Positions 1 to 5,497 of a stretch of 5,497 nt of DNA are shown here, piece after piece (position 1 is the first letter of the stretch; each line of letters opens with the position of its first letter). Position numbers and translations under genes: made by a program. The DNA is from JBBDNV01 sp040877415. Lineage in GTDB: Bacteria > Planctomycetota > Planctomycetia > Pirellulales > PALSA-1355. The stretch is from NCBI GenBank assembly GCA_040877415.1, contig JBBDNV010000063.1, positions 1-5,497 of the forward strand. Reading direction: 5' to 3'. The notes beneath the pieces are model-generated. The model was not told the DNA's origin. It made no database searches and saw only the letters and a program-made list of their open reading frames with translations.

Positions 1-527
1 GTGGAGCCGAAACGGAACCAGCCGGTGTCGGTGGCGATGGCCGCGAACAGGGGCCTGGCGATCTCGGGCGTGATCCGCACGCCCAAATGGCGCGCCGCTT
101 CGAGCACCAGCCGCCCGGTGGCCTCGGCTTCGGGATTCTTGAACAGCTCGGCGCCCATGTCGTCTTCGCCGACGTGGTGATCGAGGATCGCCTTGTGGGC
201 CTGGCTCGCGCGCACCACGTCGGCCATCGAGCCCAATTGGGCCCAGGCGCTGGTGTCGAGCACGATCAGCACCTCGCACCCGTCGAGATGAAACGGCTCG
301 ACGTCGACGCCCAGCGTCTTGAGCCGGTCCGTGGGGTCGATAAACGCCAGGTTGGGCGGCGTTTTTTGGGCATTGACCACCAGCACGTCCTTGCCCAGCG
401 CGTCGAGCACGCCGGCCAGGCCCAGCTCGCTTCCCAGGGCGTCACAGTCGGGGCGAACGTGACTGGTCAACAGAAAGCGATCGTGAGATTGGACGAGCTC
501 GGTGAACCTGGGCCAATGAATCGACAT
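1..527 (-). CDS. nrnA: DHH-family phosphoesterase, NrnA-like (oligoribonuclease / pAp phosphatase), 3' end missing
   Basis: The first 175 codons of a DHH/DHHA1 phosphoesterase are present; the rest lies beyond the left edge. NrnA-type enzymes are cytoplasmic, metal-dependent hydrolases that degrade short oligoribonucleotides to mononucleotides and dephosphorylate 3'-phosphoadenosine 5'-phosphate. All N-terminal metal motifs are visible: HVRPDCDALGS (residues 23-33), the aspartate of VLDTSA (D91), LDHH (115-118) and TDTGWFRFGS (166-175). The missing part should hold the DHHA1 substrate-binding domain. The gene lies just downstream of ribF on the same strand, so the two are probably co-transcribed. 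I chose the ATG at 527 because the protein then begins MSIHWPRF, as I recall for planctomycete homologues. An in-frame ATG at 587 would add 20 residues and overlap the ribF stop (TGATG). Neither start has a strong ribosome-binding site. The DHH family assignment is firm; the exact substrate is inferred. Confidence 0.9.
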   Translation of the reverse strand, partial: MSIHWPRFTELVQSHDRFLLTSHVRPDCDALGSELGLAGVLDALGKDVLVVNAQKTPPNLAFIDPTDRLKTLGVDVEPFHLDGCEVLIVLDTSAWAQLGSMADVVRASQAHKAILDHHVGEDDMGAELFKNPEAEATGRLVLEAARHLGVRITPEIARPLFAAIATDTGWFRFGS

Positions 528-586
528 CGTCTCGCTTGCTGAGTTTAGGTGGGGCGCGAAAGAAAGCCGCGCTTGCTCATGGTCCA

Positions 587-1561
587 TCAGCCGCTGCCTG
601 CTCGGGGGGCCGATGCCAGCTTATCGGCCAGCTCGAATTGATGAAATGCTTGGCTGGCCGCGTCGACGTCTTTTTTCAGTTGCTCCACCAGCGCGTCGGC
701 GCCGGCAAAGCGTTGAATCTTCCGCAACCGCGCGAGAAAGTCAACCTCAAGCGCCTGGCCATACAAGGGCGAGCCGTCCCAGCCCAAAAGGTGCGCTTCG
801 ACCCGCTGGGCCGCTTCGCCGAAAGTGGGGCTGGGCCCGACGTTGACCGCCGCCGCAAAGCGCCGCCCGCCCACCGTGCCGCAACCCGCGTAAACGCCGG
901 CTCCGGGCAGCAGCGTATCGATGGCATCCAGGTTCGCCGTGCCGAAGCCAAGCTTTACGCCCCGGCCGGCTCCGTGTACCACCATGCCGCGAATCCGATA
1001 GGGCCGCGTGAGCAGTTGACGAGCGCCCGCGACGTCCCCCTCGGCGATCAAGCGGCGAACGCGCGAGCTGGACACGTAGTCGCCATCGACGACCAAGGGC
1101 TCGACGACGTCGAGGCTGATTCCCGCGTCGCCGGCCAGTCGGCGCAAGACCTCGATCGTGCCCGAGCGGCCGCGGCCGAAATAAAAATTCGGTCCTTCGA
1201 CCAGGGCCCGCGCGTCGAGCGCGTCGCGGACGATTCGCTGGAAAAACTCCTCGGGCGAAAGGGAAAGCAGCGCCGCGTCAGTCGGATAGGCGATGACCGC
1301 GTCGATGCCCAGTTCGGCTAATAGCTCGGCCTTGCGGTCGGTCCACGTCAAAGGGGGCGGCGCCTCGGCCGGGCGCAAAATGCGCACCGGATGCGGATCG
1401 AACGTGAACACCACCGCCGCGCCGCCCAGGTCGCGCGCCTTTTCAATGGTGCGCGCGACAATGCGGGCATGCCCCAAGTGGACGCCGTCGAAGTTTCCGA
1501 TTGCTACCGCCCCGGACCGCAATTCAGCCGCGAGACCGGCGACTTCACGCAGCAGCTTCAC
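587..1561 (-). CDS. ribF: Bifunctional riboflavin kinase / FMN adenylyltransferase (FAD synthetase)
   Basis: RibF phosphorylates riboflavin to FMN and then adenylates FMN to FAD in the cytoplasm. From the GTG at 1561 it is 324 residues, close to the usual bacterial length. The N-terminal nucleotidyltransferase domain shows GNFDGVHLGH (22-31), FTFDPHP (52-58), GPNFYFGRGRSG (123-134) and SSSRVRRLI (164-172). The C-terminal kinase domain shows the PTAN-type loop as GFGTANL (205-211), NVGPSPTFGE (240-249), VEAHLLG (254-260) and LYGQALEVDF (266-275). The PTAN proline is glycine here, but the Thr and Asn that contact Mg-ATP are kept. The frame stays open to another GTG at 1624, but that start would lie within the predicted promoter, and the extra 21 residues look unlike the family. 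The GTG at 1561 has no clear Shine-Dalgarno site. The stop at 587-589 is followed by the nrnA-like gene. Confidence 0.96.
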   Translation of the reverse strand: MKLLREVAGLAAELRSGAVAIGNFDGVHLGHARIVARTIEKARDLGGAAVVFTFDPHPVRILRPAEAPPPLTWTDRKAELLAELGIDAVIAYPTDAALLSLSPEEFFQRIVRDALDARALVEGPNFYFGRGRSGTIEVLRRLAGDAGISLDVVEPLVVDGDYVSSSRVRRLIAEGDVAGARQLLTRPYRIRGMVVHGAGRGVKLGFGTANLDAIDTLLPGAGVYAGCGTVGGRRFAAAVNVGPSPTFGEAAQRVEAHLLGWDGSPLYGQALEVDFLARLRKIQRFAGADALVEQLKKDVDAASQAFHQFELADKLASAPRAGSG

Positions 1562-1604
1562 GAGTATTGCCCGGGATGATGGATACGTTGCGGCAGGTAA
1601 TAGA

Positions 1605-1634
1605 ATTATGAGCCCGCCGGGCACGGCCGGTCAA
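1605..1634 (-). promoter_or_regulatory. Predicted sigma70-type promoter of ribF
   Basis: Read on the minus strand, TTGACC (1634-1629) is separated by 18 bp from CATAAT (1610-1605). Each hexamer has five of six consensus bases. Transcription would start near 1597, giving a leader of roughly 36 nt before the GTG at 1561. That leader is too short for an FMN riboswitch, and no such element is visible. The site is predicted from sequence alone. Confidence 0.55.
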
Positions 1635-1747
1635 ATGGGCCGAATGGCCAATGCGCAACATCAAAACTCGCGCTTCGGGCTGGTGGATGCCGCCCTCGCC
1701 TGAGCGGGGTCCGATATGCTATCCTTTTAGTAAGGACTGGGCGGACT

Positions 1748-1763
1748 TTTCCACCTGTGGAAA
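1748..1763 (+). promoter_or_regulatory. Perfect dyad TTTCCAC-CT-GTGGAAA against the ppx/gppA start
   Basis: A 7-bp perfect inverted repeat with a 2-bp centre ends four bases before the ATG at 1768. It covers the place where a ribosome-binding site would sit; the only purine-rich stretch, GTGGAAA, is its right arm. It could be a repressor operator or an RNA hairpin limiting initiation. Each arm resembles a DnaA box (TTWTNCACA) with one mismatch. The function is not known. Confidence 0.4.
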
Positions 1764-1767
1764 CTAC

Positions 1768-3402
1768 ATGGAAGAGAAGCAGTTTTTCCTCTCTCCGGAG
1801 CTCGTTTACCGACTGGCGGCGATCGACATCGGCACCAACAGCATTCGCCTGATCGTGGCCGAGCCGCTGCGCGGCGGAAACTATCGGATCCTAGACGAGG
1901 AGAAAGAGTCCACGCGGCTGGGCGAGCATCTCGGGAAAACGGGCCGCCTCGATCCGGCGGCCATCGAAAAGTCGCTCTCCGCGCTGCGGCGGATGAAAAA
2001 AATTGCCGAGGGTTTTCAGACCACCGAATTGAAAACCATCGCCACCTGCGCCGTGCGCGAAGCCGCCAACGGCGAAGAATTCTGCCGCCGGGTCCGCGAC
2101 GAGCTGGGCCTGGAGATCGAGGTCATCGGCCCAGAGCGGGAAGCCTTGCTCGCCTTTGCCAGCGTCCAGCGGGCCTTCGATCTGTCGGGCAAGCACCTGG
2201 CGGTGGTTGATATCGGCGGCGGCAGCACCGAAATCGTGCTGGCCTTCGGCAACCTGGTGGAAACTGTCTATACCACGCAGTTGGGCGCCGTGCGCTTAAG
2301 CGAAGCCTTTCCGAATACGGCCTCGAACGAGGGCTTCGGTGAGCTGCTCGACGCCATCGACCGTCAACTGCGCAGGCACACCAGGCACCTGGTCTCGGTG
2401 CCGCACCTGCTGTTCGGCTCCGGCGGCACGTTCACCAGCCTGGCCGCCATGACCATGGCCGCCAAGGGCCATGACGGCATGCCGATCCGCGGCTACCAGG
2501 TGAGCCGGGCCGACGTGCGGCATCTGCTCGAACGGCTCCGCAAAATGCCGCTCAAGCTGCGCGCCGGCGTGCCCGGGCTAAGTCCCGATCGGGCCGATAT
2601 CATCGTCGCCGGATTGGCCATCATCGACCGCACGATGGATCGCTTTGAAGTCAATTCGGTGCAAATTCACAATCGGGGTGTGCGCGACGGGCTGCTGTTG
2701 TCGATGATCGAGCGGTCGCTGGGGGCCAACGTCGAAAAGCCGCGCGACAAGGAGGCGGCGCTCGAGCGCCTGGCCGCCAGTTGCGGATGCGAAATGCCCC
2801 ACAGCCGCCACGTGGCTCGATTGGCCGGATCGATCTTCGCGCAGGTGGCGCCTTGTTGCCATTTGAATCCGGCCGACCAGGTGCTGTTGGAAGCCGCGGC
2901 CAAGCTGCAGGACGTCGGCTACCTGATCAATTACGATCAGCACCACAAGCACAGCTACCACTTGATCCTGCACAGCCGGCTGGAAGGCTTTCAGCCGAAC
3001 GAGTTGGAATTGATCGCCAACGTGGCCCGCTATCACCGCGGCGCCGCGCCCAAGCGAAAACACGCCAATTTCCGCCAGCTATCGGCCCTCGACCAGGATC
3101 GCGTGCGCCAGATGGCCGCCATCCTGCGCGTGGCCGGGGGCCTGGACCGCAGCAACACCCAGCAAGTGACCGATGTGACGGTCGATTTCGGCAACCGCGA
3201 GATCACGCTCAAGCTCGCCGCCGCCCAGGATCCCGAAGTCGACATCTGGGGCGCCCGAAAACGCGGCAAGCTGTTCGAAAAGGTGTTTGAAACCCGGCTG
3301 TCGATTGAATGGGCCGAAGCGGGCCAACACCGGCCCTCCTCCGAACCCAGCACCAACGGCAGCCCGCTGGGGCAAGACTCGCCGCGGGCCGAAAGCCGAT
3401 AG
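1768..3402 (+). CDS. ppx: Ppx/GppA family phosphatase (exopolyphosphatase / pppGpp phosphohydrolase type)
   Basis: The 544-residue protein has the ASKHA-fold Ppx/GppA domain followed by an HD-like helical domain, similar in layout and length to E. coli Ppx (513 residues). Visible motifs are AAIDIGTNSIRLIVAE (17-32, phosphate loop 1), GPEREA (121-126, the region of the catalytic glutamate), VVDIGGGSTEIV (146-157, phosphate loop 2) and FGSGGTFTSLA (216-226). The family removes terminal phosphate from polyphosphate or converts pppGpp to ppGpp; sequence alone does not separate the two. The second domain contains LLEAAAKLQDVG (373-384), where the usual HD histidine is glutamine, then HHKHSYHLI (392-400) and VARYHR (419-424). 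The last 25 residues are polar and probably disordered. I chose the ATG at 1768 because the family core begins soon after it; the frame is open from 1651, but that extension looks non-coding. The gene stands alone on its strand. Confidence 0.94.
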   Translation: MEEKQFFLSPELVYRLAAIDIGTNSIRLIVAEPLRGGNYRILDEEKESTRLGEHLGKTGRLDPAAIEKSLSALRRMKKIAEGFQTTELKTIATCAVREAANGEEFCRRVRDELGLEIEVIGPEREALLAFASVQRAFDLSGKHLAVVDIGGGSTEIVLAFGNLVETVYTTQLGAVRLSEAFPNTASNEGFGELLDAIDRQLRRHTRHLVSVPHLLFGSGGTFTSLAAMTMAAKGHDGMPIRGYQVSRADVRHLLERLRKMPLKLRAGVPGLSPDRADIIVAGLAIIDRTMDRFEVNSVQIHNRGVRDGLLLSMIERSLGANVEKPRDKEAALERLAASCGCEMPHSRHVARLAGSIFAQVAPCCHLNPADQVLLEAAAKLQDVGYLINYDQHHKHSYHLILHSRLEGFQPNELELIANVARYHRGAAPKRKHANFRQLSALDQDRVRQMAAILRVAGGLDRSNTQQVTDVTVDFGNREITLKLAAAQDPEVDIWGARKRGKLFEKVFETRLSIEWAEAGQHRPSSEPSTNGSPLGQDSPRAESR

Positions 3403-3404
3403 GA

Positions 3405-3416
3405 CCGCCTCGGCGG
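3405..3416. terminator. Short GC hairpin in the gap between convergent genes
   Basis: CCGCC-TC-GGCGG occupies most of the 15-bp gap between the phosphatase stop (TAG at 3400-3402) and the stop of the convergent DUF2306 gene (TGA at 3420-3418). In practice it forms a 4-bp stem with a 4-nt loop. It could act in both directions, but there is no T tract on either side, so an intrinsic terminator is only weakly supported. Confidence 0.22.
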
Positions 3417-3417
3417 A

Positions 3418-4188
3418 TCAGTCACCTTCGCCCGACGCCCGAGATGGCCTGATGGAAAACGACCGCACCGCTCGAGTGGTTTGCAACACGTGCTCGCGGA
3501 TGGGCGCGGTTCTGGGGACTGGCTGCGGCTGACGGCGGGTGACGTTGATCCACGCTTCGGCCACGATGACGTTGACGGCGAAAGCCAGCCATACCACCGT
3601 GTCCCACGCTTCCGGGAACGTCGCGTTCAAGGGCGGCATCATCAAGAAGGGGATCATCACGCGGAACGTCGAAATGCCCAGGCCGATGGCGAACGTGCGG
3701 ATCATCCATTCGCGGTGCTGGGCAATCTGCCTATGCCGAATGCGACGATAACCTTGCGCCAGGCAAACCAGAAACATCAGGCTGGCAAACACGACCGCGA
3801 CTCTCGTCGAAAAGCTGCCGAACACCGGCAGCACCGGCACGAACAATAGTGCCGACGTCACGCCCACCAGGGCTGCGATCATCCACACCCGGCCGGCCCA
3901 ACGATGATATCGAATCCAGCGGTTGCGAACCGCCGGCCAGAATTGGATCGGGCCCAGCACCATGAACAAAAAGCCAACGAGAATGTGCACCAGCGTCAGG
4001 TACGGGTGCGCGTAATAACGCTCATCAAAACCCTCGGCCCCCGGCGGCGCATTCGCCGTGACGTCAACCGCCGACGGATCGGCCAGAAATTGCACCGTCC
4101 CCACGAAGCGGGCCACGATGCTGGTAATGCCAACAAGCGCCAACAGAATCACGACGACATAGCCGATCCGGCCAACGATCCTGATCAT
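3418..4188 (-). CDS. DUF2306 family integral membrane protein
   Basis: The 256-residue protein has about six predicted membrane helices, near residues 8-27, 62-84, 98-118, 127-146, 162-184 and 196-214. It matches the DUF2306 pattern as I recall it: YLTLVHILVGFLFMVLGPIQF (within 63-83), then YHRWAGRVWM (94-103), then QHREWMIRTFA (157-167). The intramembrane or membrane-edge histidines H68, H95 and H158 are the family's hallmark. The family has no established biochemical role that I know of, so I name none. The loop at about 31-60 is probably extracytoplasmic, and the C-terminal 40 residues are basic and polar. The ATG at 4188 is preceded by GGAGAG at a 6-nt spacing and is preferred over the ATG at 4206. 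The gene lies 141 bp downstream of nnrD on the same strand and converges with ppx. No functional link to its neighbours is evident. Confidence 0.88.
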   Translation of the reverse strand: MIRIVGRIGYVVVILLALVGITSIVARFVGTVQFLADPSAVDVTANAPPGAEGFDERYYAHPYLTLVHILVGFLFMVLGPIQFWPAVRNRWIRYHRWAGRVWMIAALVGVTSALLFVPVLPVFGSFSTRVAVVFASLMFLVCLAQGYRRIRHRQIAQHREWMIRTFAIGLGISTFRVMIPFLMMPPLNATFPEAWDTVVWLAFAVNVIVAEAWINVTRRQPQPVPRTAPIREHVLQTTRAVRSFSIRPSRASGEGD

Positions 4189-4329
4189 CGCGGTCTCTCC
4201 GGGCATGTGCGGAAGGGAAGGTCGTGTCTCGTGAGGATATCATTGATTCGTCGCGGCGGAGGAATTCTTGACCGCTGCGACAATGGACATCGCTGCATAC
4301 TGGAAATGAGCCGGATCCCCTCTCGTAAT
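4189..4329. other. Intergenic region between nnrD and the DUF2306 gene
   Basis: This 141-bp gap contains the DUF2306 ribosome-binding site at its left end. On the minus strand I find no convincing -35/-10 pair, nor a T-tailed hairpin to end the larB-nnrD transcript. The gap is long enough for the DUF2306 gene to have its own promoter, but that cannot be shown from the sequence. Confidence 0.5.
4195..4200 (-). promoter_or_regulatory. Shine-Dalgarno site deciding the DUF2306 start
   Basis: GGAGAG on the minus strand lies six bases before the ATG at 4188-4186. It is the clearest ribosome-binding site in the window. The upstream in-frame ATG at 4206 lies too close to use it, which supports the shorter protein. 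Confidence 0.7.
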
Positions 4330-5208
4330 CTATTGTTCTCCCGACATGACCAACTGCCACGCCGTGGGCAGATACTTGATCAAATCGCTGGCGATCATCC
4401 CGACTTCGCCCAGCTCCGACGCGGCCAGATCGCCGGCCAGGCCGTGGACGTGGGCGCCCAATCGCGCGGCGTCGTAGGGCGACAGTTTTTGACAGACCAG
4501 CGCGGTGATGATGCCGGTCAGGACGTCGCCCGTGCCGCCGGTGGCCATGCCCGGATTGCCGGTGGTGTTCAGCGAAAGTTGCTTGCCGTCGGTGATCACG
4601 GTGCGGTGGCCTTTGAGCACCACGACCGCGCCGGTGCGAGCGGCAAACTCACGGGCCAGGCTTTCGCGCTGGTCGATGGGAATGGTTTCGCGCCCGATCA
4701 AGCGGCCGAATTCGCCGGGATGCGGGGTGAGCACGCGCGGTCCGCCCGCTTTTTCGAGCGCCTCGGGCTGCCGCGCGAGCGCATTGAGCCCATCGGCGTC
4801 GACGACCATCGGCTGCGGCAGATCCTGGTAAAGCCGGGCGACCACTGCCAGGAGTTGATCGGACCGGCCCAGGCCCGGGCCCAAGGCCACGACGGTGGCT
4901 TGCTTGGCAAGCTCGTCAAGGATCGGCAAGGCCGCCGCGGCGATCCGGCCGTCGGCGTCGCAGGCCAGAGCGACTGTCATTGCGCTGGGCTCAAACGCGG
5001 CGACCGTGGCCTGGCAGGCGCTTGCGGTGGCCAGTTTCACCAATCCGGCGCCGCTGCGCAAGGCCGCCATGCCGGCCATGGCGATGGCCCCGGCCATGCC
5101 TTGCGATCCGCCGATCAAAAGGGCCCGGCCAAAGTCGCCTTTATGACTCTCGGGCTGTCGCGGCGCCAGGCGGGGCAGGGGAGCGGAAGTTGCATCGGAC
5201 CGACTCAT
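4330..5208 (-). CDS. nnrD: ADP-dependent (S)-NAD(P)H-hydrate dehydratase
   Basis: NnrD is a cytoplasmic metabolite-repair enzyme. It converts the S form of hydrated NADH or NADPH back to the active cofactor, using ADP in bacteria. The 292-residue protein is a complete ribokinase-like YjeF C-terminal (CARKD) domain: HKGDFGRALLIGGS (22-35), GMAGA (37-41), LGPGLGR (109-115), VDADGLNAL (136-144), LTPHPGEF (160-167), VLKGHRTVITDG (197-208) and NPGMATGGTGDVLTG (218-232), whose GTGD holds the catalytic aspartate. The N-terminal NnrE epimerase domain fused to it in E. coli is absent, so the epimerase should be encoded elsewhere. The start ATG overlaps the larB stop as ATGA. GAAGG (5222-5218) lies nine bases upstream, inside larB. 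Expression is probably coupled to larB. Confidence 0.96.
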   Translation of the reverse strand: MSRSDATSAPLPRLAPRQPESHKGDFGRALLIGGSQGMAGAIAMAGMAALRSGAGLVKLATASACQATVAAFEPSAMTVALACDADGRIAAAALPILDELAKQATVVALGPGLGRSDQLLAVVARLYQDLPQPMVVDADGLNALARQPEALEKAGGPRVLTPHPGEFGRLIGRETIPIDQRESLAREFAARTGAVVVLKGHRTVITDGKQLSLNTTGNPGMATGGTGDVLTGIITALVCQKLSPYDAARLGAHVHGLAGDLAASELGEVGMIASDLIKYLPTAWQLVMSGEQ

Positions 5209-5497
5209 CGCGAATTACCTTCGTCCCCGTCAGCCCCCGGCTTGCCGGGGGATGAATCGCGTAATCGGTTACCCCCGGCCACGCGCGAGGCGATCAATCC
5301 CGCCACGTAGGCTCCTTTGAATCCGGCGTCGATATTCACGACCGTCACGTTCGCAGCGCAACTGTTGAGCATGCCCAACAGGGCCGCCAGTCCGCGCAAG
5401 CTCACGCCGTAGCCGACGCTGGTCGGGACGGCAATCACCGGGCAGGCAACGTGTCCGCCCACGACGCTCGGCAGCGCGCCTTCCATGCCGGCGATCA
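5205..5497 (-). CDS. larB: LarB, pyridinium-3,5-biscarboxylic acid mononucleotide synthase (C-terminal part)
   Basis: Only the last 97 codons lie in the window; the gene enters from the right edge, reading IAGMEGALPSVVGG. LarB carboxylates nicotinic acid adenine dinucleotide at C5 and hydrolyses it to release AMP, the first step toward the nickel-pincer nucleotide cofactor used by lactate racemase-like enzymes. The fold resembles PurE (AIR carboxylase), under which LarB proteins were often annotated. Visible signatures are AGMEGALPSVV, CPVIAVPTSVGYG, GLAALLGMLNSC and VTVVNIDAGF. The cysteine of LNSC (codon 5360-5358) fits the cysteine that, as I recall, bonds covalently to the pyridine ring in the Lactobacillus enzyme (Cys221). 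After the normal family end (GLIASR) there is an extra polar tail of about 25 residues encoded by 5282-5208, containing a strong palindrome. The stop overlaps the nnrD ATG. Confidence 0.92.
   Translation of the reverse strand, partial: IAGMEGALPSVVGGHVACPVIAVPTSVGYGVSLRGLAALLGMLNSCAANVTVVNIDAGFKGAYVAGLIASRVAGGNRLRDSSPGKPGADGDEGNSR
5234..5251. repeat. GC-rich palindrome inside the larB 3' end
   Basis: CCCCCGGC-TT-GCCGGGGG is an 8-bp perfect inverted repeat with a 2-bp centre (7-bp stem with a 4-nt loop as RNA). It encodes SPGKPG in the extra LarB tail and lies 12 bases upstream of the nnrD Shine-Dalgarno site. A partial further copy of one arm, CCCCCGG, occurs at 5272-5278. It resembles the dispersed GC palindromes common in planctomycete genomes, but a single window cannot show that it is dispersed. 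It could also shape translation of nnrD. Confidence 0.55.

Larger units (their letters stand above)
1562..1767. other. Divergent intergenic region between ribF and the exopolyphosphatase gene
   Basis: This 206-bp spacer holds the predicted minus-strand ribF promoter and, at its right end, the dyad next to the phosphatase start codon. On the plus strand there is AT-rich sequence with TATGCT and TATCCT near 1705-1715, which could serve as a -10 element, but I find no convincing -35 at the right distance. No RNA gene or small ORF with a ribosome-binding site is evident. Confidence 0.6.

Noticed and set aside
536..1321. Plus-strand open frame of 261 codons antisense to ribF
   Set aside because: It has no motif or family resemblance, while the opposite strand encodes a complete RibF with all its motifs. 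It is a mirror of GC-rich coding sequence.
1562..1600. FMN riboswitch upstream of ribF
   Set aside because: The predicted leader is about 36 nt, far shorter than an FMN aptamer, and no conserved riboswitch sequence is visible.
1612..1622. GCCCG-C-CGGGC inverted repeat inside the ribF promoter spacer
   Set aside because: The stem is only 5 bp with a single-base centre, which is expected by chance at this GC content. It is too weak to call an operator.
1748..1763. Possible pair of DnaA boxes and hence an origin
   Set aside because: Each arm has a mismatch to TTWTNCACA. There is no cluster of further boxes, no AT-rich unwinding region and no dnaA or dnaN nearby.
1651..1767. N-terminal extension of the Ppx/GppA protein from the upstream ATG at 1651
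   Set aside because: The 39 extra residues resemble no part of the family, and the core begins shortly after the ATG at 1768.
4268..4314. Plus-strand TTGACC followed by CATACT between nnrD and the DUF2306 gene
   Set aside because: The spacing is about 22 bp, too long for a sigma70 promoter, and no plus-strand gene lies downstream.
3904..5310. Long plus-strand open frame (468 codons) antisense to part of the DUF2306 gene, nnrD and larB
   Set aside because: It is rich in Arg, Gln, His and Asp, with no recognisable domain. It lies opposite three well-supported genes and is best explained by GC-rich codon bias on the true strand.

Overview
This is a GC-rich chromosomal window carrying six protein genes. 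All are housekeeping or metabolic, and two are cut by the window edges. The gene set, the protein wording (for example the DHH phosphoesterase, the LarB C-terminus and the DUF2306 membrane protein) and the weak or absent Shine-Dalgarno sites suggest a planctomycete, probably of the Pirellulales type. That placement comes from recalled family resemblance, not from a search.

Left block (1-1561, minus strand): ribF (riboflavin kinase/FAD synthetase) is followed downstream by an nrnA-like DHH phosphoesterase that runs off the left edge. A good sigma70-type promoter (TTGACC, 18 bp, CATAAT) precedes ribF. It implies a GTG start at 1561 rather than the longest open frame from 1624.

Middle (1562-3402): a 206-bp divergent intergenic region separates ribF from a plus-strand Ppx/GppA-type exopolyphosphatase gene. 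A perfect 7-bp dyad sits directly against the start codon of that gene. The phosphatase gene converges tail to tail, across only 15 bp, with a minus-strand DUF2306 membrane protein gene.

Right block (4330-5497, minus strand): larB, entering from the right edge, overlaps nnrD by an ATGA junction. LarB carboxylates nicotinic acid adenine dinucleotide to begin nickel-pincer cofactor synthesis. NnrD repairs hydrated NAD(P)H. The pair therefore forms a small, apparently translationally coupled pyridine-dinucleotide unit. The end of larB holds an extra tail of about 25 residues containing a strong GC palindrome.

I see no RNA gene, mobile element, CRISPR array or phage gene, and no clearly new system. 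The points most worth a second look are the larB-nnrD coupling, the palindrome within the larB tail, and the dyad at the start of the phosphatase gene.
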